Made by a program: the position numbers and the translations under genes. A model generated the notes under the pieces. That model saw nothing but the letters and a program-made list of their open reading frames with translations. It made no database searches and was not told where the DNA came from. This document shows, one piece after another, positions 55,060 through 63,968 of a stretch of DNA of 64,000 nt; the first letter of the stretch is position 1, and each line of letters starts with the position of its first letter. This stretch comes from Bradyrhizobium viridifuturi (lineage in GTDB: Bacteria > Pseudomonadota > Alphaproteobacteria > Rhizobiales > Xanthobacteraceae), in NCBI RefSeq assembly GCF_001238275.1, contig NZ_LGTB01000024.1:62001-126000 (forward strand), in the 5' to 3' direction.

Positions 55060-55119
55060 CGCCGATCGGGCGTTCCCGTCTAGGTTTGCCTCGCGACTGA
55101 GACTCAACAGGAGGCACCG

Positions 55120-55593
55120 ATGATCAAAGATCTAGTTCCCGTTGGAACCGAGCGAGCCGTGGCACGGCGCGAAACCAACCCCTTCACAGTCCTGCAACAG
55201 GAAATCGACCGGCTGTTCGATGGCTTCGGCCGCAATTTTTCGACGTTCGCCGCGCCGGCGGCGATGATGCCGCGCATGGACGTCAGCGAGACCGACAAGA
55301 CGGTCGAGATTTCTGCCGAGCTGCCCGGCTTGGAGACCAAAGACGTTCAGCTCAACCTCGCCGACAACATGCTCACGATCCGTGGTGAGAAGAAGAGTGA
55401 GCGTGAGGAAAAGGACAAGGACTATCATCTGATCGAGCGCAGCTTCGGCTCGTTCGCGCGGTCGGTTGCCTTGCCCGACGGCGTCAAGGCTGAGGACGTG
55501 AGCGCGGAAATCGCCAAGGGCGTGCTCAAGGTCACGGTCAAGAAGCCGGCTCCCAAGCAGAGCAAGCAGATCGACATCAAGACGGCGGCGTGA
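55120..55593 (+). CDS. Hsp20/alpha-crystallin small heat-shock protein
   Basis: This 157-aa small heat-shock chaperone has an alpha-crystallin domain with PRMDVSETDKTVEISAELPG and TIRGEKKSEREEKDKDYHL. The core signature is IERSFGSFARSVALPDGV and the C-terminal GVLKVTVKKP. It prevents aggregation of unfolded proteins. It follows an FNR box and leads a plus-strand run with the CBS and acyl-CoA synthetase genes. Confidence 0.94.
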   Translation: MIKDLVPVGTERAVARRETNPFTVLQQEIDRLFDGFGRNFSTFAAPAAMMPRMDVSETDKTVEISAELPGLETKDVQLNLADNMLTIRGEKKSEREEKDKDYHLIERSFGSFARSVALPDGVKAEDVSAEIAKGVLKVTVKKPAPKQSKQIDIKTAA

Positions 55594-55665
55594 GCGCGTC
55601 GCGGACGCGTTGCTCCTTAGATGGCGACGCGTCCGCCGGATGTCGTAAGCCCAAAGGGATCAATC

Positions 55666-56142
55666 ATGTACGAATTCCTCCAGGAAACCGTCGCGAACAA
55701 CATGACGAAGTCGGTGCGAAGCGTCGCTCCCGAAATGACCGTAGGCGATCTGTACCGCCTGTTCGCACAGGAAGATTATGACGCCTATCCCGTCTTGCGT
55801 GATGATGCCGTGGTCGGGTTCGTCACCAAGCTCGATGCGCTGAAGGTGTTCACCTGCACGACTGATCACATACTGCCGCACTACGACGATCGCATGGGAA
55901 CGACAGTCGACGAGATCATGTCGTCCGACGTGATCTCGGTCGAACCGGACACCAATCTGCAGCGCGTTCTGCAACTGATGGTCACCCATCGTCTCAAAAG
56001 CCTGCCCGTGATCGACAAATATCACCATCTGCTCGGTATCATTGCTCGCGAGGATGTCATGCGAGCCTTGGCGCGCTGCACGAAGCGGCAGACGCCTCCG
56101 CTCGTTCCCTGCGAGACTGTTCGATGTCTACGTTTGGTCTAG
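55666..56142 (+). CDS. CBS-domain protein
   Basis: This 158-aa protein has two CBS motifs: MTKSVRSVAPEMTVGDLYRL, YPVLRDDAVVGFVTKLDALK; DEIMSSDVISVEPDTNLQRV, SLPVIDKYHHLLGIIAREDV. No other domain is visible. The ATG at 55666 (MYEFLQETVANNMTK) was chosen. The last 19 bases overlap the start of the ACS-GNAT gene, so the two are co-translated. Confidence 0.9.
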   Translation: MYEFLQETVANNMTKSVRSVAPEMTVGDLYRLFAQEDYDAYPVLRDDAVVGFVTKLDALKVFTCTTDHILPHYDDRMGTTVDEIMSSDVISVEPDTNLQRVLQLMVTHRLKSLPVIDKYHHLLGIIAREDVMRALARCTKRQTPPLVPCETVRCLRLV

Positions 56143-58877
56143 AGCGGGTTTTTTCGCCTCGGACTATCGCGGTGGTTGGTGGCAGTTCGCGTCCAGCGTC
56201 GCTTGGCTTGGCCGTGCTCATGAACCTCAAGGCGAGCGGCTTCGCCGGTCGGATCGCCGTGGTCAACCCAAACTACGCCATGATCGACGGCGAGGAGACC
56301 GTTCCGAACATAAAATCGCTTCCATTCGTTCCAGATATTATCGTCATAACCGCGCCTGCTGCGGCGATCCCCGGGATTATCTCGGATGGCGCCGCGGTCG
56401 GCATCGCTGGTGCGGTGATTCTGTCGACAGGCCTTGGCCATGGCCCGGGCTCGGTTGCCGAGACGATTTCGCGGATCGCGCGCATGCACGGCGTTCGCTT
56501 GATTGGACCAAATTGCATGGGGGTAATGATACCCCGCGCCAAGCTCAATGCCAGCTTTGCGGCCGATCACCCGTCCGACGGTCGAGTGGCTCTGATCTCG
56601 CAATCCGGCGCTATTGCGGCGGCGATGATCGAGTGGGCGGCCGAACGGCGGCTTGGCTTTTCAGGCATCGTGTCGATCGGCGATCAGCTCGATGTCGACG
56701 TCGCCGACTTGCTCGACTATTTCGCACAGGACGACCATACCAAAGCGATCCTGCTCTACATTGAGAGCGTCAAGGATGCGCGCAAGTTCATGTCGGCGGC
56801 GCGCGCCGCTGCGCGGCTGAAGCCGGTGATCGTCGTCAAATCGGGGCGGATGGCGGTGGGTGCCAAGGCTGCGGCCACCCATACCGGCGCGCTGGCCGGA
56901 TCGGATGCCGTGTACGACGCAGCCTTTCGCCGCGCCGGCATGCTTCGCGTGTACGACCTGCGTGAGCTGTTCGATTGCGCCGAGCTCCTCGGACGCGGCT
57001 TTGTCCCGCGCGGCAACCGCCTCACGCTTCTGACCAATGGTGGCGGGATCGGCATCCTTGCGATCGACCGGCTCGCGGAGCTGGGTGGTGAGGCCGCCAG
57101 CTTGTCCGCGGACACGGTTGCGTCGCTCGACAAGGTGCTGCCGCCCAGCTGGTCGCGCGGCAATCCCGTCGACATTGCCGGCGATGCGAATGCTGCGCGC
57201 TACATCGCGGCACTTGACGGGCTGCTCGAGGACGCCAATGGCGATGCCATTCTGGTCATGAATGTGGAAACGGCTGTCGCGTCGGCTGAGAGCATCGCCG
57301 AAGCCGTGGCACGGCGTGTCGGTGACCGCCGGGCCAAAAGCGGTGCGGTCGCCCCGTTGGTGCTTGCCGCGTGGGCCGGCACCGATAAACGTACCAGTGC
57401 GACCTTCGAGGCTGCCGGTATTCCGCATTTTCCGACTGAGGATGATGCGGTGCGTGCCTTCATGTATCTGGTGCGCTATCACGAAGCGTCTCTCGCGCTT
57501 GCCGCAACCCCGCCCAGCGTTACCTCGGCATTCACGCCGAACACGGCGGCAGCGAAGCGCGTGATCGGGCAGGTGTTATCGGACGGACGCCAATGGCTCG
57601 ATCCGGTCGAAATCGTCGCGCTGTTCGAAGCGTATGGTATTCCGATTGTGCCCACGGTCGCTGCCTGCGACGCCGACGATGCGGCAGACAAGGCTGAACC
57701 GTTCCTGGCAAAGGGGCTGGCGGTCGCCGTCAAACTGTTCTCGCGCGACATCACGCACAAGTCGGATATCGGCGGCGTCATCCTCGGTCTACGGACCCGC
57801 GAAAGTGTCGCCGAGGCAGCAAGGACGGTGCTGGCGCGCGCCCGGAGCGCTCGCCCGGATGCCAGCCTGCAGGGGGTGACGATCCAGCCGATGATCGTGC
57901 GGCGTGCGGCTCGGGAACTGATCCTCGGAATTGCCGACGATCCCACCTTCGGCCCGGTGATCGTGTTTGGTCGCGGCGGGACGGCGGTCGAAGTGATCAA
58001 CGACAAGGCGCTGGCGCTGCCGCCGCTCGACATGAACCTGGCCCGTGACCTGGTCGGGCGGACGCGGGTCTCGCGACTGCTGGCAGCCTATCGCGATGTG
58101 CCCGCGGTTCCTGCCGACGTCGTGCCGCTTACGCTCGTCAAACTGGCGCAGATGGCTGCCGATATTCCAGAGATTGCCGAGCTCGACATCAATCCATTGC
58201 TGGCGGACGAAACGGGCGTGCTGGCGCTTGACGCGCGCGTGGCGGTCCGCAAGCCGGTGCGGCTGTTTGCCGGTCAGACCCGGCTCGCCGTGCGGCCCTA
58301 CCCATCGCAATGGGAAGGCGAGCTCAGCCTGCGAGATGGTTCACGTGTCGCGGTTCGGCCGATGCGGCCGGAAGACGAGCCCATGGTCGAATCCTTTTTC
58401 AAGCGCGTGACCATCGAGGACCTCAGGCTGCGCTTCTTCCATGCGGTGAAGAAGTTCTCCCATTCGTTCATTGCGCGCCTGACCCAGCTCGACTATGCCC
58501 GCGCGATGGCTTTCGTCGCGCTGGACTCGCAGACCGGCGAGATGCTGGGCACGGTCCAGCTTCACTCGGATTCACTCTACCAGACCGCCGAGTACGCGAT
58601 CCTGCTGCAGTCCGACCTCAAGGGCAAAGGCCTTGGATGGGCGCTCATGCAGCTCCTGATCCGCTATGCGAGGTCGGAAGGACTGAAGCGGTTGTCCGGT
58701 GGAGTGCTGACTGAGAACACGACCATGCTGAGCATGTGTCACGAGCTCGGATTCTCTGCCGCGAGGGAGCCGCACGATCGCGGGGTCGTCAATGTCGTCC
58801 TCGACCTTTCCCTTCCGGTGGCGGATGCCGTAGGGACCGACATCCTAATCAGGCACGGGCCGATCAAAGCGGTGTGA
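56124..58877 (+). CDS. ADP-forming acyl-CoA synthetase fused to GNAT acetyltransferase (Pat/PatZ-like)
   Basis: This is a 917-aa fusion. The N-terminal CoA-binding domain has SPRTIAVVGGSSRPASLG. A ligase core follows with GVRLIGPNCMGVM and RVALISQSGAIAAAMIEW. The ATHTGALAGSD motif holds a His at about 253, aligned with the phosphohistidine of ADP-forming acetyl-CoA synthetases. The ATP-grasp part has SRDITHKSDIGGVILGL. The GNAT domain is in the last 180 residues (LLQSDLKGKGLGWALMQLLI). In E. coli PatZ this His is lost and only the acetyltransferase works; here the ligase may still be active. Confidence 0.9.
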   Translation: MSTFGLERVFSPRTIAVVGGSSRPASLGLAVLMNLKASGFAGRIAVVNPNYAMIDGEETVPNIKSLPFVPDIIVITAPAAAIPGIISDGAAVGIAGAVILSTGLGHGPGSVAETISRIARMHGVRLIGPNCMGVMIPRAKLNASFAADHPSDGRVALISQSGAIAAAMIEWAAERRLGFSGIVSIGDQLDVDVADLLDYFAQDDHTKAILLYIESVKDARKFMSAARAAARLKPVIVVKSGRMAVGAKAAATHTGALAGSDAVYDAAFRRAGMLRVYDLRELFDCAELLGRGFVPRGNRLTLLTNGGGIGILAIDRLAELGGEAASLSADTVASLDKVLPPSWSRGNPVDIAGDANAARYIAALDGLLEDANGDAILVMNVETAVASAESIAEAVARRVGDRRAKSGAVAPLVLAAWAGTDKRTSATFEAAGIPHFPTEDDAVRAFMYLVRYHEASLALAATPPSVTSAFTPNTAAAKRVIGQVLSDGRQWLDPVEIVALFEAYGIPIVPTVAACDADDAADKAEPFLAKGLAVAVKLFSRDITHKSDIGGVILGLRTRESVAEAARTVLARARSARPDASLQGVTIQPMIVRRAARELILGIADDPTFGPVIVFGRGGTAVEVINDKALALPPLDMNLARDLVGRTRVSRLLAAYRDVPAVPADVVPLTLVKLAQMAADIPEIAELDINPLLADETGVLALDARVAVRKPVRLFAGQTRLAVRPYPSQWEGELSLRDGSRVAVRPMRPEDEPMVESFFKRVTIEDLRLRFFHAVKKFSHSFIARLTQLDYARAMAFVALDSQTGEMLGTVQLHSDSLYQTAEYAILLQSDLKGKGLGWALMQLLIRYARSEGLKRLSGGVLTENTTMLSMCHELGFSAAREPHDRGVVNVVLDLSLPVADAVGTDILIRHGPIKAV

Positions 58878-59274
58878 CGGCGACGACACGATAGGGATGC
58901 ATGCCGTCCGCCTCGCGGACAGAGACATATTCGCCGAGCGTGAAGCGCTCGTCCCCGAAATGATGTCCCGCTTCGTCGGCGGCCGTGCCGGTCACGTCAT
59001 AGTGGAAGCGCCAGCTGCCGCCCGGACCATGCACGAGGTGGCCGAGCTGATCGTCCTCGGCGGGCCGTTGGCGAACGACGCGGCAGGCCTCGCGATAGGC
59101 CTTCCAGGTCTCGACATCGATCTGCGACGCGGCGTCGAGCGGAGCAACGATAACATAGCCGATCGCAGGTTCGCCCTCGGGATGATCGTGTTCACGCGCG
59201 CGTTCCAGGCGGATCATCCTGAACGAGTGCGGCAATGCTGTATTCTGCAGGGGCCTGAAGGCTGGACGGTTCAT
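58864..59274 (-). CDS. Conserved hypothetical protein
   Basis: This 136-aa soluble protein starts MNRPAFRPLQNTALPHSFRM behind AGGGAG. It contains AREHDHPEGEPAIGYVIVAP, GHLVHGPGGSWRFHYDV and FTLGEYVSVREADGMHPYRV. I do not recognise the family. It is convergent with the ACS-GNAT gene and divergent from the lipid-transporter operon, across an FNR box. Confidence 0.7.
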   Translation of the reverse strand: MNRPAFRPLQNTALPHSFRMIRLERAREHDHPEGEPAIGYVIVAPLDAASQIDVETWKAYREACRVVRQRPAEDDQLGHLVHGPGGSWRFHYDVTGTAADEAGHHFGDERFTLGEYVSVREADGMHPYRVVAVTPL

Positions 59275-59345
59275 TGCAATCTCCCTAACGGGCCCTTGCT
59301 GCCGGGCCAATCCGGCAACAAATAATCCTGTGGCTCAACAAGCCG

Positions 59346-59359
59346 TTGATTTGCATCAA
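59346..59359. promoter_or_regulatory. FNR/FixK box TTGATTTGCATCAA
   Basis: This is a perfect TTGA-N6-TCAA site between the divergent hypothetical gene (71 bp) and the Mla operon (91 bp). It is the site most similar to the FNR consensus TTGAT-N4-ATCAA. Confidence 0.7.
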
Positions 59360-59450
59360 GGACGGCTCCGAGCCGCGAGCCAATTGCGTTGGGTCAAACT
59401 CTGCCGGCTTCGGCCTCCTATACTTGACCTTCTAAGTCGGAGGCGGCCTG

Positions 59451-60563
59451 TTGCTCAACGTACCGGTATTGACAGCGAATGAAGACGATCCGCGCGTGCT
59501 TGCGGCAGGCGGGGCCTGGAACGTTGCCAATGTCGAGGTGTTGGAGCGGGTGTGTGCGCGCGCGGCGGGGGCGGACATCGGAGCGATCGATCTAAGCCGC
59601 GTCACTGCGCTCGACACCGTCGGGGCCTGGCTGCTTGAAAGGCTGGCCCGCGGCGGCACGACCAGAGCCGCACTGACTGGCGCGGACGGTGCGTATGGCG
59701 ATCTGCTGGATGAGGTGCGAGGGCTAAACCGTTCCGAGCCCACCGACCACGGATCGGTCAATCCTCTACTGGAAAAGCTCGATCAACTCGGCCGCGGGAG
59801 CAGGCGGCTTGTGACCGATTCGGCTGGCTTCCTGCACATGCTTGGTGCGTTCAGCGCGGCGTTATTCGGCGTTGTCAAGCATCCCCGGTCGTTTCGACTG
59901 ACGTCGACCGTGTATCAGCTCGGTCGGGTGGGATGGCAAGCCGTGCCGATCATGGCGCTGATCACGTTCCTGATCGGCGCCATCATCGCTCAGCAGGGGA
60001 TCTTCCATTTCCGCCGTTTCGGCGCCGAATCCTATGTCGTCGACATGGTCGGCATCCTGGTGTTGCGCGAAATCGGCGTGCTGATCGTCGCCATCATGGT
60101 GGCGGGACGATCGGGCAGTGCGTACACGGCCGAGATCGGTGCAATGAAGATGCGCGAGGAGATCGACGCGCTGAGCACCATGGGGCTCGATCCGATCGCG
60201 GTGCTAATCCTGCCGCGGGTACTGGCGCTCGTCGTGGCGCTGCCTGTCCTTGCCTTTATCGGCTCGCTCGCGGCCCTCTATGGCGGCGGACTTATCGCTT
60301 GGCTCTACGGCGGCATGAGTCCCGCCATCTTCATCGCACGCCTCCATGAGGCGGTTTCCGTCACGCATTTCGAGGTCGGCATCATCAAGGCGCCATTCAT
60401 GGCGCTGGTGATCGGACTCGTCGCGGCGATGGAGGGCTTGAGTGTCAAGGGAAGCGCGGAGTCGCTGGGGCAGCAGACGACTGCATCGGTCGTGAAATCG
60501 ATCTTCCTGGTCATCGTGCTCGACGGGCTGTTCGCCGTCTTCTTTGCCTCGATCGGGATGTAG
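59451..60563 (+). CDS. mlaE: MlaE-family ABC permease with STAS-like N-terminal domain
   Basis: This 370-aa permease has an N-terminal STAS-like part (residues 1-110, with DLSRVTALDTVGAWLLERLA). The MlaE permease core follows with VYQLGRVGWQAVPIMALI, GAIIAQQGIFHFRRFGAES and VDMVGILVLREIGVLIVAI. The conserved SGSAYTAEIGAMKMREEIDA and LEGLSVKGSAESLG-type end (AMEGLSVKGSAES) are present. The start is TTG at 59451 behind CGGAGG. It transports phospholipid or another lipid between membranes. Confidence 0.9.
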   Translation: MLNVPVLTANEDDPRVLAAGGAWNVANVEVLERVCARAAGADIGAIDLSRVTALDTVGAWLLERLARGGTTRAALTGADGAYGDLLDEVRGLNRSEPTDHGSVNPLLEKLDQLGRGSRRLVTDSAGFLHMLGAFSAALFGVVKHPRSFRLTSTVYQLGRVGWQAVPIMALITFLIGAIIAQQGIFHFRRFGAESYVVDMVGILVLREIGVLIVAIMVAGRSGSAYTAEIGAMKMREEIDALSTMGLDPIAVLILPRVLALVVALPVLAFIGSLAALYGGGLIAWLYGGMSPAIFIARLHEAVSVTHFEVGIIKAPFMALVIGLVAAMEGLSVKGSAESLGQQTTASVVKSIFLVIVLDGLFAVFFASIGM

Positions 60564-60565
60564 TC

Positions 60566-61303
60566 ATGACCGGCTCGACCGCGATTCATATCCGCAATCT
60601 GGTGGTTGGCTTCGGCAACAAGACGATCCTCAACCATCTCAATCTCGACGTGAGGGAAGGGGAGATCCTCGGCCTCGTCGGTGCGTCGGGCGGCGGCAAA
60701 TCCGTGCTGATGCGAACCCTGGTCGGGCTGCTGCCGAGGCGCGGCGGACAGATCGACTTCGCAAATGTCAGGAAGGGCGAGCGCAGCTGGGGAATCCTGT
60801 TCCAGCAAGGGGCGCTCTTCTCCGCCTTGACGGCGCGACAGAATGTTCAGTTTCCTCTGCGTGAGAATGCGCACCTTTCGCCACGGCTGCTCGATGAGAT
60901 CGCAGATGCGAAGCTGGAGATGGTGGGCCTCTCCCGAGCGGATGGCGACAAGTTTCCTTCCGAACTTTCCGGCGGAATGACCAAGCGGGTCGCGCTCGCC
61001 CGGGCGCTCGCGTTGGATCCTGCCCTGCTGTTCCTGGACGAGCCGACTTCGGGCCTCGATCCAATCGCGGCGGGCGAGTTCGACGCCCTGATTCGAACAT
61101 TGCACCGTACGCTGCGCTTCACCGTATTCATGGTCACGCACGACCTCAACAGTTTGCAGGCTATTTGCGATCGGGTCGCCGCACTCGCCGACGGGCGGAT
61201 CGTAACGGTCGGGCCGCTGTCATCAGTGCTCGAATCCGACCATCCCTGGGTCAAGGCTTACTTTCACGGTGCCCGGGCCCAGACGCTTGGCTTTGGCACC
61301 TAG
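60566..61303 (+). CDS. mlaF: MlaF-family ABC ATPase
   Basis: This 245-aa ATPase has Walker A GASGGGKS, the Q-loop region FQQGALFSALTARQN, the signature ELSGGMTKRVALARAL, Walker B LLFLDEPTSGLDP and the switch His in MVTHDLNSLQ. It couples ATP hydrolysis to MlaE. It starts 2 bp after mlaE. Confidence 0.94.
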   Translation: MTGSTAIHIRNLVVGFGNKTILNHLNLDVREGEILGLVGASGGGKSVLMRTLVGLLPRRGGQIDFANVRKGERSWGILFQQGALFSALTARQNVQFPLRENAHLSPRLLDEIADAKLEMVGLSRADGDKFPSELSGGMTKRVALARALALDPALLFLDEPTSGLDPIAAGEFDALIRTLHRTLRFTVFMVTHDLNSLQAICDRVAALADGRIVTVGPLSSVLESDHPWVKAYFHGARAQTLGFGT

Positions 61304-61318
61304 GCAAGAGAGATAGAT

Positions 61319-62425
61319 ATGGAAATTCGCGCGCCCTATATTGTCGTCGGTGCATTCGTATTGTCGGCGATCGTCGCCGTGTTTGGCTTCGTCTACTGGC
61401 TGAACAACGTCGGAGGTATCGGCAAGCGGGAGAGCTACCACCTCGTCTTCACGGATCCCGTGCCCGGGCTTCTCGTGGGTGCAGGCGTGCTCTTCAACGG
61501 CATCCGTGTTGGCGAGGTGACTGCGCTCGAACTGGTGCCGGAACGCCCTCGCGAGGTTCACGCCACGATCGCCGTCGCCGAGCGCACGCCGGTGCATAGC
61601 GACACGCGCGTCGGTGTTGATTTTCAAGGCCTGACCGGCGTTCCGGTGATCGCGCTCGAGGGAGGTGACGATCCCGCGGCACCGCCGGCGCGCGCACCGC
61701 TGGTGGCCGAAAAGGGCGCCGGGCGGAGCATGACGCAGGCGGCGCGCGATGCGCTACGCCGGGTCGATGCCGTGCTGTCGGAGAATTCCGCGCCGCTGCA
61801 CAGCACTATTGAGAACCTCGGCACTTTCGCCGAAGGCCTGGCACGCAACACCCCGAAGCTCGACGGCATCGTGGCGGGGCTGGAGCGCATGACGAGCGGA
61901 GCCGTCGCGCCCCGCAAGGTTGTCTACGATCTTCACGCCGTTGCGGAATTCGGTCCGCAGCACGGCGGATCGTTGCCTTCCCCCATGGCGATGGCGGAGC
62001 CGACCGCGATCGCGCGCCTGCAAACGCAGCGCTTCCTGTTTACGCCCGACGAGGACGTCGCCGGCTTCGCGGACGCACAATGGAGCGACAGCTTGCCGGT
62101 GCTGCTGCAGGCGCGCCTCCAGCAGAGCTTTGAAAATTATGACATTTCTCACGCGCCGTTGCGCGCCGACAGCTCTGTTGAAGGCGTCCCGCGCCTGCTG
62201 ATCGACCTGCGGCGCTTCGAGATCGCGCTCGGGCCGCAGCCGAAGGCGGTTATGGCGCTGTCGGCGAAAATCGTGGGCCCCGACGGGCAGATCAAGGCGG
62301 CACAATTGTTCGAGGAAAGCGCCCCCCTCGCGGCTCTCTCGCCCGAGAGTGCCGCGACCGCCTTCGATAATGCTTTCGGTGCATTGGCGCGCAAGCTCGT
62401 CACGTGGACATCGTCGGCGGCATGA
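61319..62425 (+). CDS. mlaD: MCE/MlaD substrate-binding protein fused to ABC-auxiliary (PqiC-like) domain
   Basis: This 368-aa protein has an N-terminal membrane anchor (YIVVGAFVLSAIVAVFGFVY) and an MCE domain with FTDPVPGLLVGAGVLFNGIR, VGVDFQGLTGVPVIALEGG. The C-terminal half (YDLHAVAEFG, LFTPDEDVAGFADAQWSDSL, ALSAKIVGPDGQIKAAQ) resembles the ABC_trans_aux/PqiC lipoprotein family. The two proteins are normally separate, so this is a fusion. It is the third gene of the mlaEFD operon. Confidence 0.87.
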   Translation: MEIRAPYIVVGAFVLSAIVAVFGFVYWLNNVGGIGKRESYHLVFTDPVPGLLVGAGVLFNGIRVGEVTALELVPERPREVHATIAVAERTPVHSDTRVGVDFQGLTGVPVIALEGGDDPAAPPARAPLVAEKGAGRSMTQAARDALRRVDAVLSENSAPLHSTIENLGTFAEGLARNTPKLDGIVAGLERMTSGAVAPRKVVYDLHAVAEFGPQHGGSLPSPMAMAEPTAIARLQTQRFLFTPDEDVAGFADAQWSDSLPVLLQARLQQSFENYDISHAPLRADSSVEGVPRLLIDLRRFEIALGPQPKAVMALSAKIVGPDGQIKAAQLFEESAPLAALSPESAATAFDNAFGALARKLVTWTSSAA

Positions 62426-62464
62426 GTGCCAGGGTACGTCGCATTGGACGCGGGAACTAAGTAC

Positions 62465-62478
62465 TTTCCCTTAAGTGA
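62465..62478. promoter_or_regulatory. Recurring motif TTTCCCTTAAGTGA
   Basis: This is similar to the motifs at 45586-45599 and 52427-52440. It lies 107 bp upstream of the small ORF at 62586 and just after the mlaD stop. Confidence 0.3.
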
Positions 62479-62585
62479 TAAACGCATTCAGCTGCGCTAC
62501 GTCGGCGCTGGCGCCGCTGCATCATGATGACATGCCGGCGGCCGACAGCCGGGACGCTCCCGGCCCGATTACGCCGAGGGGAGCA

Positions 62586-62738
62586 ATGGCACAGAATGAC
62601 CGGGACAGTTTCAGGCAAGTAAACGAGCAAATCAAATTGCGGGAGCAGATCGCGGACATCCTAGAAACCTTCTCAGTCGATGAGCTTCGCCAGCTCCTCG
62701 CCGAGATCGACCGCATCATGCAGGAATCCGGAGCCTGA
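62586..62738 (+). CDS. Small helical protein (50 aa)
   Basis: The ATG at 62586 follows a GAGGGGA sequence. The 50-aa protein is predicted entirely helical, with FRQVNEQIKLREQIADILET, SVDELRQLLAEIDRIMQES and no membrane segment. It resembles tiny coiled-coil proteins of unknown function. It lies convergent to ackA. Confidence 0.55.
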   Translation: MAQNDRDSFRQVNEQIKLREQIADILETFSVDELRQLLAEIDRIMQESGA

Positions 62739-62791
62739 GCGAGTGGAAGCCGGCGGCTCGTGGCGGCGCCGCGGGGAAGCCGGGTGAGAGG

Positions 62792-63968
62792 TTAGAGGCC
62801 AGCAACAAGCAATCGGCGGCAGTGCCGCGCAATGCTCGCCTCCTCGTTGGTCGGAACGACCAACACGTCCACCCGGCTGCCTGGAGCCGTGATGCGCACC
62901 GCTCCCTTCGCATTTGCCGCCGGATCGAGCCGGACACCGAGCCAGGCAAGGCGGTCGCAGATTTGCTGCCTGATCTCGGCCGCGTGTTCGCCGATGCCGC
63001 CGGTGAATGTCAAGCCGTCGAGGCCGGCCATCGTGTTTGCCATTACGGCGGCTTCGGCGGCAACACGGAAGGTGAAAAGCTCGATGGCTTCGCGCGCGGC
63101 AGGCTCGCGGCTTGTCAGCAGGGTGCGCATGTCGGCCGACACCCCTGAGACACCGAGCAGGCCCGAGCCTTCGTACAGCAGGTGCTGCACCGCATCGACC
63201 GACATCTTCTCTTCCTGCATCAGGTAGAGCAGAATCCCAGGATCGATGGTTCCGCAGCGCGTCCCCATTACAAGGCCGTCGAGTGGGGTTAGACCCATCG
63301 TGGTGTCGACGCTCCTGCCATGGTGCAGGGCGCAGAGGCTGGCGCCGTTGCCGAGATGCGCGACCACCGTACGTGTCTGCGTCGGCGCGAGCGTTGCGAG
63401 GCGTCTGCGACATATTCGAAGGAAAGTCCGTGGAATCCGTAGCGGCGGATACCGCGCTCTTCGAGGTTCCGAGGAACGGCGAAGCGGCTGGCAGGCGGCA
63501 CCAAGCATGATGAAAGGCGGTGTCAAAGCAGGCGATCTGCGTTAGTCCGGGCCGCAAGGATTGCACTGCCCGGACCGGGGCGAGACAGCGTGGCTGATGC
63601 AGCGGCGCCAGCGGCGTCAGCACGTCGAGCGCCGTGATGGTTCGTTCGTCAAGCACGACGGGACCGGAAAACTCGCGCCCGCCATGCACGATACGATGGC
63701 CCGCGGCGACGAGTTGTTCGGTTCCGCGATAATCATCGAGCCAGCTGAAGATATCGGCGAGCAGGCCGTGATCGGTCATTTCGTCGCCGGAGCGGCGTTT
63801 CTCGAACAACTGCTTGCCCGATGGGTCGGTCACCACGATGCGCGGCGCCTTCTCCTGCTCGTCGAGCAAGCCCTTGCACCTCAGCTCCGGGTCGGCCGCT
63901 CCGATGTCGAACAGGCCGAACTTGATGCTGGATGAACCGGCGTTGAGAACCAGGACATTGTCCGACAT
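62792..63968 (-). CDS. ackA: Acetate kinase (two frameshifts)
   Basis: This is an ASKHA-fold acetate kinase (acetyl phosphate + ADP to acetate + ATP), about 392 aa when restored. It starts DNVLVLNAGSSSIKFGLFD with GRIVHGG-type sequence (AAGHRIVHGGREFSGP). The middle part RYGFHGLSFEYVA is in a second frame, and RRLATLAPTQTRTVVAHLG, SLCALHHGRSVDTTMGLTP and TGGIGEHAAEIRQQIC are in a third. Single missing bases near 63505 and 63406 account for both breaks, and the total of 3n+1 nt fits two losses. It likely works with a phosphoketolase or Pta beyond the window. Confidence 0.9.
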
